The translations under genes and the position numbers were made by a program. A stretch of 64,000 bases of DNA from Maylandia zebra (taxonomy: Eukaryota > Chordata > Actinopteri > Cichliformes > Cichlidae): contig NC_135170.1 in assembly GCF_041146795.1 (NCBI RefSeq), positions 31,421,533 to 31,485,532 of the forward strand, written 5' to 3'. The notes beneath the pieces are model-generated. The model made no database searches. It saw only the letters and a list, made by a program, of their open reading frames with translations, and was not told the origin of the DNA. Numbering within the stretch: position 1 is the first letter of the stretch; each line of letters opens with the position of its first letter. Of the stretch, positions 37,601 to 64,000 are shown piece by piece.

Positions 37601-40600
37601 TGTCAGGAAGGAAACTGCCCATAGTGTCTCGACGAGGGAACGAGGTCAGACTCTCCTGACTGTCCTCATTGGCCTGGAGGAGAAAAGGAAACAGTGAACG
37701 AAGATCAGTTCTGGCATGAACCTCAGTGGTCATAGCACTGAACCAAAAGGGTTTGTGAGTGACAGCTGGAGACTTAGTCTTATGTGTGATAGCTGTTAGA
37801 AGATCACTAGAGAGGAGACTATGTTAGCATGACCCACAGCACTAGTGGAATTAGAGAAAATTAGCAACACAAACTGGGCAAACTATAAGTCTAATCATTA
37901 AAATAATGACCAGAGCTCCACTTAATCAGAATACCTCAATAATTCCTAAGGACATATACGCAATTTTAATTGCTCCAGAGAATTACAGTGCATCAGTTGT
38001 ATATGGTTACTCCTCTGAACAACACAGTGTAAAAACATGGATGTAGCTTCCAGGCCAATTGTGAAGGGTCTTAATCCCTATCTCATAGGTGTCAAACTCT
38101 GGCCCGCGGGCCAAATTTGGCCCGCAGCCTAATTACATTTGGCCCACGAAGCCATACCAAAATACTATTAGAGATGGCCTACTGGTATTATACAGCTAAT
38201 ATATATATTGTTTAGTATTAAGCTTTGCTTGTTCCATATTCAGTTTTCCAGCAAAACTTATTTGAGTCCATAAGAAAAGATTCATTCTTATATCTGGAGG
38301 AAGATTTTTTTTCCAATAAATATTAATGTTAGCCCGCGACTTTGTTCCAGTTTTGAATTTTGGCCCACTGTGTATTTGAGTTTGACACCCCTGCCCTATC
38401 TGAAAGCCATGTGTGAACGCTCGTGTGCTAATAACTTGTCAATTACAAGTCACGAACCGATAAGCAAGCAGTTTCAAAGTCAGATCTGCCCCTCTCCATT
38501 ACATCTGATTGCATTTTTTTGTTTGTTTGTTTGTTTGTTTTGCAACCAAGACGCTAATAGTGTAAATGCTCATTTCAAAGCCTCGGAACGAGACTTCATG
38601 GTAACTGTGCCATCTTTTAAACCATCTATGCTATGAACTAATTCTCCAATAACAAAAACAGAAGTTAAGCTTAAAACCTTTTACATAACATGTAGAGAAC
38701 AGCTTATATTTTTGAAAGTGAGGACTCCTGAATTCCATCAGTTTACTTCTGTTAAAATGATGGAAATGGACAGACTGCAGTCAAGCTGTGGAGGCAAATG
38801 GCAGCAAGATATATGAATATTTGGACTGTCTCCATGGTGACCAGCAGTAAGAGACAGGCAAAATTAGAACAGCACCCTTCTTTGATCATAATTGACTCTT
38901 ACAGGCTGGAGATGGCTTCAAGATCAAGATCAGGAACACACAACTCCGAAAATATCCTCACAGATAAAACTAAGAGTTGTTTCTTGTGTAAACCAAGCCA
39001 CAAGAAATTATCTTTATGTAGTTTAAATTAAATACACATTAAAACTGGCATGACAGCAAAGTCAAACATGCTTTGGTAGCCATCGCTTAAGGGAGTGTCA
39101 GCAAATGTCATCTAATCACATGGGGTACACTAGACGCTGCCACTGTGATCAGATTTAGAAAGGGTTACCATGCATTGCAAAAGCTCAACACATGGAACTC
39201 CATCCATTAACAAACTGCAGGGACACACGGTCGCAGACATCAAAGTGTGACACTTTCAGCTCACCACCAACTCAACATAGGGGCCGTCACCTCACACAGG
39301 AAGTGTGAAAACATACAATATCTTTTTAATGTTACTCAAGACTTTTAGTATGGCTACAAAAACCCATCAAAATCCAAAACAGCAGCTGCCTGAAGGCCAA
39401 CATGTAAACAGCAGCACACCAAAGGACTCAGACTATTTCAAATAAGCTGTAGGTATGCTTGTCTATAAACCACAAAACAGAAGCCCTTGTGAGTGAGGTG
39501 AAAAGGGCTTTCTATGCTACAAGCATGTACAGTGTGTGTCATGAACTGCAAAGTCATGCATATATAAATGTGCAAAGCCTTGAAGGGGTAGTGGATTCTG
39601 CTTATTCTGTGTGCGCACATACATATACATGCATGCACGCACATACACAAAAGGCACATGGGGTGATGCAGTGGCAGGAGTACCACACTTACTTTCCTGC
39701 GAGAGACTCCCTGAGCTTGCTCTGGGGTAGAAAAACCACATCAATGACATAAAAACATGTACACAAACAAAACAAGAGAAGGATCTGTGTTTAGAGAAGC
39801 TTTTGAACTGGTTAACACAGCCTCTGGAAGTAAGGGTTTGCTGCATGACCCAAAATTTGATAAATGAGCTTTGCTGGTTTCACATGATTTGTCTAATTCA
39901 GCATCTTTGTCCTTGGTGACCACCCACACAGAATTATCTGTTTTAAAGGCTTCATTCGTTCTTAAAAAACACAAATTTAAAAAATAAAACAAAACAATCT
40001 CACTAAACCCATCAGGCTCTTCCCAGATGTTATTTTAACCATCATGAACACAGCCAAAACAGAAATTAAATACTTGATCCAAATGCAGCTCTGAGCAATG
40101 ATCTGCATGCATTGAAATGAAAATGAGACAAATACTGTACAACTTCTTATTAAAAACAAACACTTGACAAAAATAACAAGAATATCACAATTATAATACT
40201 AATTATTGAGGAGTCTGACAGCCCAAAGATGAGCTTTGCATTCACAGGATTTTCAGAAAACTTGACCTCTGACCTTAAGGTCTAGGTCACACAGATATGA
40301 ACTTCTTCAAGATTTTTTGGTAGCTATACATATGGTGTCAATTTGAAAATTGTACGTCGCTTTGTTCTTCAGTTATTGCATTTACAAAATGTGTCGACAT
40401 CACCCACCTGGCAGGGTGACAACAATACCCCATCAGCCCTTTATGGCTGAGGGGTAAAAACTATATAGAATATCAGAAACAAGAGTTAGCAAATCATTAC
40501 AACTCTAAACACATTAGCAAAGCAACTCTGTTGCCAATATCAAGATTTTTTTTTTTTTTTTTTTTTTAAGTTGCATAAATGTTCCTTGTATGCACGTGGA

Positions 40601-42486
40601 ACTATTCCAAATCTAACCTTAAATAAGCTGCTCAGAGTTAAATGACTTGTCAGCTGGGAAGAAGTAAGACAAAGTGAGAGACACAGACATCCCTTGCTAA
40701 GGCTGTGTAATGAGTTTAACACTAGACTCCTTGGAGCCCAATTAACTGAGACGCCATACTATGTAGGCTTTACAACAATATGGATGTTTCTTCAGTAACC
40801 AATTACATTAAATTATGTATGTGACATTGTAGTGCTGTGAACCCTGCAAAACCTGGAGCACCCTCATTGCAACAGTCCCTCTACACCTCACTAAAGAGTT
40901 TCTTGTAGCCTTAAGGTGCAGTCATTAATGAATTAATGCATGAACTGCAGTCACTGAAGGTGGGGACTAAGAAATAGCTGCAGATTGTCCATTTACCTTA
41001 ACTCTATGTCTCAGACCTCAGATCAGTTTTTATCAATGCTTGCATACTTTTCTGTCAGCTGAGCACTGCAAAACAATTACACCAAACTAATGGCTGTGGA
41101 CCTTTTGCACAGTTCAGTCACATGCATGCCTTTCTTGTTTTTTCCTTGTTGTTTTTTTGCTTTATTTCCACCCTGTTTTCACACTCAGAGTTGCACCAAT
41201 GCTGAAACCTCGTGAATTTTTTTATTTTTTCCCCCAGATCAGGAATCTAAGGGAACCAAAATAATCAAGACAAAAGCATTTTAATTCCCATCCTTGTTTT
41301 AATACTATTGTACCCTCTTCCTATTTAAATAAATAAATCTCCCTCTCACCCCCGAGGCATGGTATGTGCTCCTCAAACTCGGGTCCTCTACTAGAGGCGT
41401 GGGACTCTGAGAGTTCTGCCTCTTAGACATTCCTAGGACTGCACTATTTTTTTTTCTTTTAGGTATGTTTTATCTTTGTTTATAACCACATGTTTAAATG
41501 ATCTGCATTGTTTCACATATGTATCTACTGTGTATCCCATTTTTAATGACCATTTATGTTAATGGTGTACAGTACATGTGGTCAGCTGCAACTTAATTCA
41601 TTAAAAGGATAAAGTCGCATTTAATTACTTGTGAAATAAAATATTTAATAGTCAAAAATAAGAACTTTTAATACCAAATACAACTTCAGAAGAAGCGTGG
41701 CAAGCCCACATGACATCAGTTGTGAGTGCCATCCTGTGATAATGTTCCCTTGTAAAATGAAACAATAAGTTAAGAACGCTGCTGACAGATGATTAGGGGA
41801 TGGAAAGCTTTCATAATTGTGAAATTCACAGCAAAGTAAATACTCAACTGGAGCAAAGCTTCAGTGAAAACTGAAAGTTGTTTTCTGTTGGTGCTGTTGA
41901 ATGGTCAGTGGTTTGTGAAAGGTGAACCCTATGGTTAAAAATTAATTTGGCTTTGAGTCTCACCTCCAAACAACTCCAAATCCCGCAGGCTCTCCACACT
42001 CAATTTCTCAGATACCCAACGCTGACATACACAGAGAGTTAATGGAAAAAAGGAGAGAAATGCAAGCAAGAATAAGGAAAGGTTACACATAAATATAGGC
42101 ACATTTAATGTTGCTGAATAAAGTTGGTTAATTTAGTAAGGTGCAGCTGTAGAAGTTTCTTTAATATTGTGCAAGAGAAAGTTGTGCAAAGCTCTGTTTC
42201 AAACACATTTAGCAATTGTGTCCAGTCTTGTATATCTATAAGCAGTGCTGGATCGAAAGGCAAAGTGTTTCTTTGATGTGTTAACTTTAGAAACATGAAT
42301 ACACTAATGATGAATCCCTTAAAGGGATTAATCCTTCTCTTGGTACAGTGGCAATCTTCAGTGGGCATAATGAATAAAAGCATACAATTAGACATAAGGC
42401 ATGGTCTGGCTTAAGAATCAATCCTCATGATACCAGCCCTGCAAGACAATACAAGAATTTGACCAAATACTTACAAGAAAAGACAT
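34680..42486 (-). CDS. strada: STRADA, STE20-related pseudokinase adaptor of LKB1, complete, 12 coding exons
   Basis: Coding exons (minus): 42475-42486, 41964-42021, 39693-39721, 37571-37673, 36718-36839, 36417-36525, 36156-36279, 35883-36054, 35625-35729, 35164-35417, 35005-35047, 34680-34835. They total 1287 bases, 428 residues (human 431), all phases consistent. N-terminus [23 protein letters not shown]. The kinase fold is catalytically degenerate: the HRD position reads HRS ([14 protein letters not shown]), the DFG position reads GLR ([10 protein letters not shown]), and the VAIK lysine is Arg (VAIRRIDLE). [20 protein letters not shown] and [20 protein letters not shown] follow. STRADA binds LKB1 and MO25, relocates LKB1 to the cytoplasm and activates it allosterically. 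The C-terminal MO25-binding motif, WEF in mammals, is WDF here. Exons of 12 and 29 bases make the 5' end easy to miss by automated prediction. Confidence 0.96.
35734..35750 (+). repeat. 17-base A tract forming the polypyrimidine tract of a strada acceptor
   Basis: On the coding strand this is 17 T followed by GAAG and the exon starting AATCTCCAGGGC at 35729. Confidence 0.85.
38084..38393 (+). mobile_element. Non-autonomous hAT-type element (310 bp) in strada intron 3
   Basis: The first 16 bases CATAGGTGTCAAACTC and the inverse of the last 16, CAGGGGTGTCAAACTC, differ at two positions. The element is flanked by an exact 8-bp target duplication CCCTATCT (38076-38083 and 38394-38401), the size typical of hAT transposons. 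It contains the palindromic ggcccgcgggcc segment and no coding capacity. Confidence 0.92.
38518..38541. repeat. (TTTG)n microsatellite
   Basis: About five tandem copies of TTTG in strada intron 3. Confidence 0.8.
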
Positions 42487-44039
42487 CGATCCTCTCAAGT
42501 GTGTTACATTTGATGCCGAAAACAGATAAAGGGAATAACTGTGGAAACAAGAAAGAAAGAAAAAAAATGTATGTAGCGGTCTAGCCTCACTCAGCTGTAG
42601 TAGTGGTTAATTAAATTTAATATAATCAATACATATTACAATTATTTCACAGAATAAATGTGAAATTTAACACAAGTTGTAGACAATAACATGTCTAATG
42701 CTTTGGTACGTCGCCAAACAAGCAAAACCAGTCTTTCCTCGTTTTCATTTCGCTTACAAGTTATCGCAGTTCATTAAAGCGCTTACTAAACCTTGTATAG
42801 AAAAATAAAACAACCAGCTAAATGACCTGTAGAAGTAACTATTGGTTTGACGCATGACATCTCTTTTCTTGTCATTTTAAGCTTAGAAGCGGTCGGAGTT
42901 TACGTTTCAGTATTGATGATGGCTACGCAAACAGATTTGCTGAGCGACTGTCAGCAACAACAAAAAAGGAGAAGAAGGAGAAGCGTGAATAAAGCGAAAG
43001 AAAATAAAGAAATCATTCACTAGTACCACAATAATATTATTGTTATTATTGGGGGGGTACTCGCTAATGTTGCTATGATGGAGGACACAGGGTGGCATAG
43101 TTAGCTAAAACGGCGACATCAACCTGTTTTAGTCAGAAACGCCATTATTTTAACACCTCGATAACTCACCCGTATAATGCTCGGAGCAGAAATGCCTTGT
43201 TGATGTGATACCGTCTTAGACTAACTTATTTGGCGCACCATCCTCTCCGGCAGGATGTTTTTGATAGCTCTCTACTAAGCTTTATGGGTTGCGCGCCGTG
43301 TCGCCAGCGAATGACGAAATGCGCAAAAAGAAACCTCGCGCACACGGTTGACGCAAGCACCGTGGGGGACTAGTGAAAACAGAGGCGCTTTTATTGGTAA
43401 AAGAAACAGGTAAATAAATACTCCCTACCGTTTAGCACTACAAAGGATCGATGCTTTCGGCTAATGAAAAAAAATGAAGCTCTGTGCTGCGCTTGGGTGT
43501 GAAAGGGCCTCGTTCACGGCAAAGTTTCGATCCTAACGTCGCACACCTCCTCGGCCTTACTGCGGCCTTGAGCTAACGCTAACATTTGGTGCAGATAAAT
43601 CATGTCCAAGTGCTGTTATTGTCCAACTGCTACGACGCAAACAACCTCTCGAAGCTAGCAGGGCAATCAAAATGTATTGTTTACTTTTATCTTCGTATTT
43701 AGCGTATGCGGTAAGCTTTAGGAACCGTAACGTCGATGCTTTGCTGTTGCTTGTTAACAAATATGCATACCGCCAATAGACAGCAGTTTCTGTAGTACCG
43801 TTATAGACATCAATAAAGGCGTTTCATGAATTTTGTGTATTTATCATAGTAGTCGTATTGACGTGAATAGTCGTAGATGCTCATCTGCGCATGTGTTGTT
43901 CAGCTAAAGTTGCTTTCCGCAGTAGGGGATGTAATGTACTTACAATCCGTATTATTTGTTAGTAAACTCGTCATTATCCACCGAAATGCCCTTGTTAGAA
44001 GTGGACGCTATTGACCATGTGACCGACTAAAGAGAGAGG
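42487..44039. promoter_or_regulatory. Head-to-head promoter region of strada and ddx42
   Basis: A strada 5'UTR exon probably ends at a gtgagt donor (minus strand) near 43170. The stretch 43240-43560 is CpG-rich (gcgcgcc, cctcgcgcacacgg), the only such block between the two genes, and is the likely shared promoter. A ddx42 5'UTR exon should start near 43500-43700 and splice to the acceptor at 44948. Its exact ends cannot be read from the sequence. Confidence 0.5.
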
Positions 44040-44868
44040 TGTCCATAATGCTGAGTCAGATTGTGCTGAGGGCACCTTTAATAAAGAGCCACGAAGTATA
44101 GAAAAGGTCAGATGGAGCTGCACTTTGTCTTTCTGAATCAAGAAAAAGTGTATGATAGGATTCTAAGAGAGGAACTGTGTTATTGCATGAGGCAGTGGGG
44201 ACTGGGAGAGAAGCATGTAAGCGTGGTGCAGGACATGTGTGAGGACAGACAGTGGTGAGGTATGAAGTAGGTGTGACAGATGGGTTCACTGTGGGGGTAG
44301 GATTACATCAAGGATCGGCTCTGAGCCCCTTATTGTTTGCAGTGGAGGTGGACACATTGAAAGATGAGGTCAGGTTGGAGTCTTCGTGGATTATGGTGTT
44401 CGTAGATGACGTTGTGATTTGTAGTGAGAATAGTGAGCTGGAGGAAGCGAACTGGTGAGATTTATGGTCTGGAGAGAATAGGAATGGAGGGCAGTATAAC
44501 CAAGACAGATTACATGTGCACAAATTAGAGGGAGACAGGTGTAACAGTGAAAGGTAGTCAAGGTGGATGAGTTTAAATACCTGGGGTCAACCATCCAAAG
44601 CAACGGACAGTGGAGACAGGGTGGAGACAGGAGCCTGAGCTGAGTTGAACATGATCAGGTTTTAGTTGGGATGGACAAAATTAGAAGTGAGTACATCAGA
44701 CGAACAGCTCAGGCCAGCAACACTAAAGAGGCAAGTTTGAGATGGTTTTTAAAAACTGAGCTGCCTGTAAGGAGGAAGAGAGGAGGATCACAGAGGTTGG
44801 TGGATGTAGTGAAGCAGGGTTGGTGTGACAAAGGAGAAAGAAGAACTGAAAGAAGAACTATTTTTTAA
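44040..44868 (+). mobile_element. Truncated LINE reverse transcriptase fragment upstream of ddx42
   Basis: The + strand carries degenerate reverse-transcriptase blocks: GLHQGSALSPLLFAVEVDTL, then VFVDDVVIC (the F-x-DD catalytic loop, with V in place of the usual A), then a tail with MDKIRSEYIRR, ASLRWF and RLVDVVKQG. Frame breaks and a missing 5' half show a dead copy. It shares its tail with the fragment at 9783-10010. Confidence 0.8.
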
Positions 44869-44955
44869 CTTTAAATTGGGAAGTGTAACAGGGCTGGTTT
44901 AAGATTTTAGAGACTTCTCTAAGAGCTCTTTTTTTAAATTCTTTTCAGAACAGCC

Positions 44956-50772
<5,817 letters not shown>

Positions 50773-51071
50773 AGAGAACATAAACACATTAATCGATCTT
50801 TATGTGCACCCAACTGCTCCATAACAAGCTTGTCTGTATAGGCAGATAGCAGAGCATATCAGAGGCTGACACAAGCACAGAACCGTAGGGGATATTTTAT
50901 AGATTTCGATTAGATAGGAAGTGTACCAAACCTCCTATCAGGCTGGTTAGGACATCATGGTTTGGAGTTTAACAGTTTGGTCAGATCAGCATAAGCGGCT
51001 CCGAGACAGCTACTGTACATATACCATCTAAGACTGTTGTTATTGTAAGTCAAGTCAAGCAATACAGCTGT

Positions 51072-51077
51072 AATAAA
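51072..51077 (+). terminator. Polyadenylation signal of ddx42
   Basis: AATAAA 300 bases after the ddx42 stop codon, followed within 20 bases by a pyrimidine-rich stretch. Confidence 0.65.
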
Positions 51078-51796
51078 TCCTCCTGTCCATTAAAAACAAT
51101 CAAATTAGGATGTGTTATCGTTGTTTGTCTCACTGGCCTCATGCTTTTGGCTTGCAAACTTGATGCTTTATTTTCTCCAGTGGTTTTTTGCCAAGTGTGT
51201 TTGTATTTTTGCATTTTGTTAATCTACAAAGCAAACTGTTTGATTTCTGAAGGCGCACTGTGATGATTCACAGTCACTCGAGTACATGTCAAAACAAATA
51301 TGTATAGTTCTTTTTGTGTCTTGTATTCAAGTTTTAGTGAAGTGCCTCTCTTTGGCATTTAGTCTGTATTCCAAAATGTTTTCAAGAAAATGCATTTGTT
51401 TGAGAGGAATTTCAAGTGTATATTGACATGGAAAATGAGAGGTTTTTGATTAAAAGGACTCCTTTGGCACATGCTTTTATATATTCATTTTTGGCTTTCA
51501 TTACATAGTGATAGGGTCAGAAAGTTGGGATTGAGATGGGATGACATGATGCAAAGGGACTGGAGTGAAACCCAGCCTGCCACATTAAGAACTAAGCTCT
51601 TGTTGTATGGGCTGTTGCTTTAGCATCATGTGACATAAAAGGAGTTTTTACTCTTGATGTTAAAATCCAAAAAGGTGACATGAAAGATGGGAGTTGTATA
51701 TTTCTCTAAAGTGGTTTAAATTCATTTAATTTAAACTTAAACAGTTCCTGGCAGCAAACAACCACAAAAAAGTGGTTTTGTCATTTCTCACTGTGG

Positions 51797-51810
51797 CCAC
51801 TGGGGGGCAT
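51797..51810 (+). promoter_or_regulatory. CTCF-like core motif
   Basis: CCACTGGGGGGCAT matches CCASYAGRKGGCRS at 12 of 14 positions, between ddx42 and limd2. Confidence 0.25.
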
Positions 51811-52159
51811 AAATGGTTGTGATACGCATCATTCCACATAATCGTAGCGGTGTCAAACATATTTTTGCAGGCAGCTCAGATATTTGCGTATAATCCCTGT
51901 GCAAATTTTATTCACATAAACTACAAAGCAAAAAGTAAATAACTAGCATGTCACAATTTTACTCCCCCTTTTCAAAAAAGTTTAACCAATTTTCTCTTCC
52001 ATATTTGGCATTCACTTCACATAACGATTGGTTTAACTGCTTCAGTGTGTTGCACACTGCTCAACACTATGACCTGTATTTTCAAATTAATTCTACCATG
52101 GCTACCTATTTTACTAACATTTACTGGCTTCTAGTCTGGAGCTTTTGATCAAAATGAAG

Positions 52160-52470
52160 TGTAATTTCCTGTGTGTAAGAGCTTCAAAGAAGGCAACTGG
52201 ACATATTTAACTTCTTTGAAGATGTTTCACCTTTCATCCAAGATGCGTCTAAAAGATGAAGAGTTCCAGGTATTTAAACCCTAGTGGGAGTTGTTTCTTA
52301 AGTGGGGGTGATTTATTTTATTTATTTATTTTTTAAGTCGATGATGCAATGTCCTCGAATAACTTAAAGACGTCCAATCACTGTCTAAACTTTCAAGCTC
52401 TTAAGACTACCGTGACCGGGATCACCAAGAACCTACACAGATCTAAGACTATCCACTTTTGATGGAGCAT
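52160..52470. repeat. Probable interspersed repeat fragment
   Basis: Stretches such as gaagatgtttcacctttcatccaagatgcgtct and gaccgggatcaccaagaacctacacag resemble parts of a repeat found widely in fish genomes. Recognised from memory; family and boundaries are not certain. Confidence 0.4.
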
Positions 52471-52949
52471 TTCTACATTATTATGAGGATATATATGGAT
52501 ATAAATACATTAGTCTTCTTACATTATGTACTTTATTTTGGTAACTTGTAATCTCCTGGTTTAAGAATTGATTGAATCGGGAAACAAATATAATGAATAA
52601 GGTGAAAAGCTGATAGTTGATAAAGCAAATAAATATGTGTGCTGATAATATATCACACATTATCACACGATTAGATTTTTGTGTTATGATGAACAGCCTA
52701 AGATGTCTAAAGAAACAAAGGTGCACTTTCACCATAACATCTCAGTTTGTCCACATTGAGTGATTTTACTGTTATCACTTCCATATTACTCACATTCATA
52801 TATATATATCTTTTTTTTTACTCATACTAACAACTCGAAGTGTTTACCATACATTCACGAAACACTTTATTTTATGCACTTCAAGGACTTTACCTATCTC
52901 TTACCCATAGCCAATTCAGAATTCACAGATAATCTAATATGCATGTATT

Positions 52950-53050
52950 TTGACTGTGGAAGGAAGTCTAAGTACCCAGGGGAAAAGATGCAAACTCCAC
53001 ACAGGAAGGCTATAGCTCGGGTTCAAACAGTGCAGCTTTTAAAGGCACAA
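52950..53050 (+). repeat. Short fragment of a common fish interspersed repeat
   Basis: gtggaaggaagtctaagtacccagg...atgcaaactccacacaggaagg corresponds to the widespread segment 'gggaggaaaccggagtacccgg...catgcaaactccacacagaaagg'. It is too short to assign to a family. Confidence 0.55.
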
Positions 53051-53600
53051 AACCTGCACAACACGCATTTTTGTAACAGATGAACACAGTACAATAGTAT
53101 TTTGCACCTTTATGATCAGAACTACATGTATTTAAGTAAGTAGTAAGTTAAAAATATTTTCAACTTATAGCACATTTTTACTCCTGTGTATAAATACTGC
53201 CATCGCATCACCCCACGAGGATTATCAGTGAATTAAATTAATAAAATAATGCACGATTCCGCGGTACATTTAGTCACATGGTTTTGACAAATTTAATGCA
53301 TAGAAAAAAACAAAAAGCATCGAAAGCTTACATGACATGTTCACACACTTATGAATTCAGGAAAGACACGTAGCAATAATATGAATAATATCAGAAGAAA
53401 TGTGCAGTTCAAAGCAATTACCAAAGAATATCTAAACCAATAAGCCGGAAATTATTATCGTTGTTCCTTTAAAACATGTAGATTACGATTAAAATATATT
53501 TAACCTTTATTTAAAAACTTTCTGTTCGAGCCTTAGTTGTGATTTGTCCGATAACCTGCGAATGTGTCAGAACAGATGAGAACCAATAGCGTGCGACCTT

Positions 53601-53804
53601 CTGCCGGAGGAAAAAAAACACGTTCCGTTGAAAACCCGAAACGAGAAGCGAAGAGGAGGCAGAAATTCGCCGGCGTTGGGGTTACTGTCTCCGAAAAAAA
53701 TCTTGCCTTAACCCAAAAGTGAATGAGAGGGAAGGTATCTGCCTCCAGCTACTGAGCAAGCAGACTTCGTGTTATCAGCCAGTGTATCGCAGACAAGAAG
53801 CCAG
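53601..53804 (+). promoter_or_regulatory. limd2 promoter / 5'UTR region
   Basis: GC-richer than its surroundings with several CpGs (cgaaacgagaagcgaag, attcgccggcgttgg) immediately before the exon 1 ATG. The transcription start cannot be placed exactly. Confidence 0.45.
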
Positions 53805-62105
<8,301 letters not shown>

Positions 62106-64000
62106 TCATGTCTGCCTTTGTCCTGTCGCAGACCTGCCTCTTCTTTTCCCTCCTCCTAACACCTCCAATGCATCACGATGAACACATGCCTCATAAGCTG
62201 GGGCACTGTTAAATCACCCACGCACTCACTCGCTTTTTAAATGCCATCAAAACAAATACATGCACAGACATCTTGAAAATTACTGGGCAGTCATGATATA
62301 TACCACTTACCGTAATTTTGAGTATAATTTGATGATAACTCTTAATTTCCTAATTGTATTTTCCAATTTCCTGTTTGAAATTGGTAGTTGATTGTGACCA
62401 AAAGCCTTCTCTGGTGTGGAGAGTGGAATAGTGAAGATTTTTTTTTTTCTCTCTTTTTATTTTGTTTTAATTAATTGCACCCTTTTACTTTTAGAAATAA
62501 GTAAACTGTATGCTCAGGCAAGCATATCTAAGGGGTTAAAGAGCATCACGTTTTGCGTTAGGGCATACACTCAGGTCAGTTTTAACCCATGGGTTTAAAA
62601 GAAGACTTATCAGATTTTATTACTCATTGTAAAAACACACATCAAATTTAAAAAAACGATCCTCTGTATTATGACAATGCTGTCAGACAGGTTTGTCAGG
62701 TTTCATATATTTGAGGAACAAACAGGGTACAATGTACTGTAAAATAACCGTGCACGTTAGCAACAACTCACCTCTTGTGTTTATATTTTAGCTTTCGTTA
62801 GTCTTATTATTGCTCACTTCATCACACGGTTCTTCATTATTTTAATGAGTCTTGCATGTTGGCATGACTGGGTCCTGATAGCCTTATCTTATGACTGTAT
62901 TGATCGTTTGTGGTGTGAGTGTTACTTTCATTTGTTTCTCTTGCATAGCGATGATCTTTTTAACATTTTTAGACCCACTTGAGTTTAGATTTGATTGATG
63001 TCATGGCATAAGTTGATCTCTGAGCTTTTTATGGTTACGATTTTAATGAATTTTTCAGATTGTGCTTTGTATACTGTCTGTATACTAGCTGTAGTTTGTG
63101 ATTAGTAAACATTCCCCTCTGTGCTGTACCCTTGTCTTGCACATATATCTACACACGATCACCAGACAAAAGGTTAATTATGGCAGGGAAGCTGAGCTTT
63201 AGTATGTAAACATCCCTCCATCTGTCCTATGAAACATTTTAAGAGGAACTGTAAACACCTGGATAAATTGATTATTGCATGTATGCTATAAATGAGGATG
63301 TTGATGGACAGAGCTTAGGTCTCACAGTGTGTTGCTTCATAATTTCATGCTTGTCAGCTTGTTGTTGTCTTGTGATGAAGTTTTAAAAGCTGTATTATAG
63401 CGACATAAACATCCAGTCACTCTGTCTTGAACCCCTGAGTCCTTTTTCAGTTAATGCCTTCTGGTTCTCCTGTCTTATTTGCTAAATGCAACTGGACCTA
63501 TTTCTTAATATAAATGTTACAATAGATGGATGGATAGTTTGTCACATATATGGGCACCCTGATGTGTGGCTGCATGCAAAAGCCAGTGCAGAGCACCCCC
63601 TGCTGGGGAAAGTGTGACAATAGCGTCTCACATGAGAGGATAAAACGATAACTTGCCCATGATTTGAGTATAGCCTTTATTTTCAAGTTTTTGAGTTGGA
63701 TCAGCAGCTTCTTTTGATCTTATTTAGTTTTAACATGTAAGAACAATTAATTCAATGTAGATTTCCATGGTTTTATTTCATTCTGTACAAAGGATAACTC
63801 CAAAGCCATCAAATCATCACATTTTAGAAAATGTCTGAGTACCGCTGACACTTGAATGGCACAAAGTACTTTCTGTGACTGAGGGTTTACTGTTAATTTG
63901 AGCTTGCTGTGCAGAATAGGAAGCAAAACAGATGGATTTTTTTTTTTTTTAAAGAGAAGCCTTAGAAAACAAAGAGCTGACCTTATTGCTTTTTCAAAAC
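62106..64000 (+). other. limd2 3'UTR and downstream sequence
   Basis: AT-rich sequence with no ORF of note. An AGTAAA variant near 63104 is the best polyadenylation signal I see. A CTCF-like motif on the minus strand lies at 63593-63606, and a 12-base T tract near 63940. Confidence 0.4.
63593..63606 (-). promoter_or_regulatory. CTCF-like core motif, reverse orientation
   Basis: Read on the minus strand, CCAGCAGGGGGTGC matches CCASYAGRKGGCRS at 13 of 14 positions. It is the only reverse-oriented one of the four noted and lies at the right end of the gene block. Confidence 0.35.

Larger units (their letters stand above)
51078..53600. other. Intergenic region between ddx42 and limd2
   Basis: About 2.5 kb, AT-rich, without a credible ORF. 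It contains a CTCF-like motif (51797-51810), a repeat-like stretch at 52160-52470 and a short fish repeat fragment at 52950-53050. Confidence 0.5.

Overview
The window is vertebrate nuclear DNA with spliced genes, long introns, Tc1/mariner, hAT and LINE relics and microsatellites. The protein sequences, the transposon families and the compact introns point to a percomorph teleost, possibly a cichlid. The species cannot be fixed from the sequence alone.

Seven protein-coding genes can be built exon by exon. In order they are slc35b1 (-, first three coding exons only; the rest lies left of the window), fam117a (-), rundc3a (-), rnf113a (+), strada (-), ddx42 (+) and limd2 (+). From memory, the human orthologues of slc35b1/fam117a, of rundc3a and of strada/ddx42/limd2 lie in separate intervals of 17q (17q21.33, 17q21.31 and 17q23.3). 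The block is therefore a rearranged piece of the 17q-like vertebrate linkage group. The genes do not form a pathway: they are an ER nucleotide transporter, a poorly characterised phosphoprotein, a RUN-domain Rap2 effector, two spliceosome factors (RNF113A, DDX42), the LKB1 pseudokinase adaptor and a small LIM protein.

Layout: 1-2987 slc35b1 5' part with a Tc1 relic in intron 1; 3.8-12.6 kb fam117a; 12.6-14.5 kb intergenic; 14.5-28.1 kb rundc3a, whose 7.8-kb first intron holds the most unusual content of the window; 28.1-29.2 kb head-to-head spacer; 29.2-33.8 kb rnf113a; 33.8-43.2 kb strada, tail-to-tail with rnf113a; 43.2-44.9 kb head-to-head spacer with a LINE fragment; 45-51.1 kb ddx42; 51.1-53.6 kb intergenic; 53.8-64 kb limd2 with a 7.7-kb first intron.

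The main candidate for something undescribed is in rundc3a intron 1, on the opposite strand. Two intronless 82-codon ORFs (20766-21014 and 22613-22861) have the same length, align without gaps, and share start and stop positions. They agree at 54 of 82 residues, and 30 of those 54 residues use a different codon, which is the signature of protein-level selection on the + strand. Both consist of a Thr/Ser-rich heptad ending in Gly, in 14-residue pairs, like a beta-roll. A third, more diverged ORF of the same periodicity (21015-21386) begins at the codon directly after the stop of the first and stays in the same frame. I do not recognise this family.
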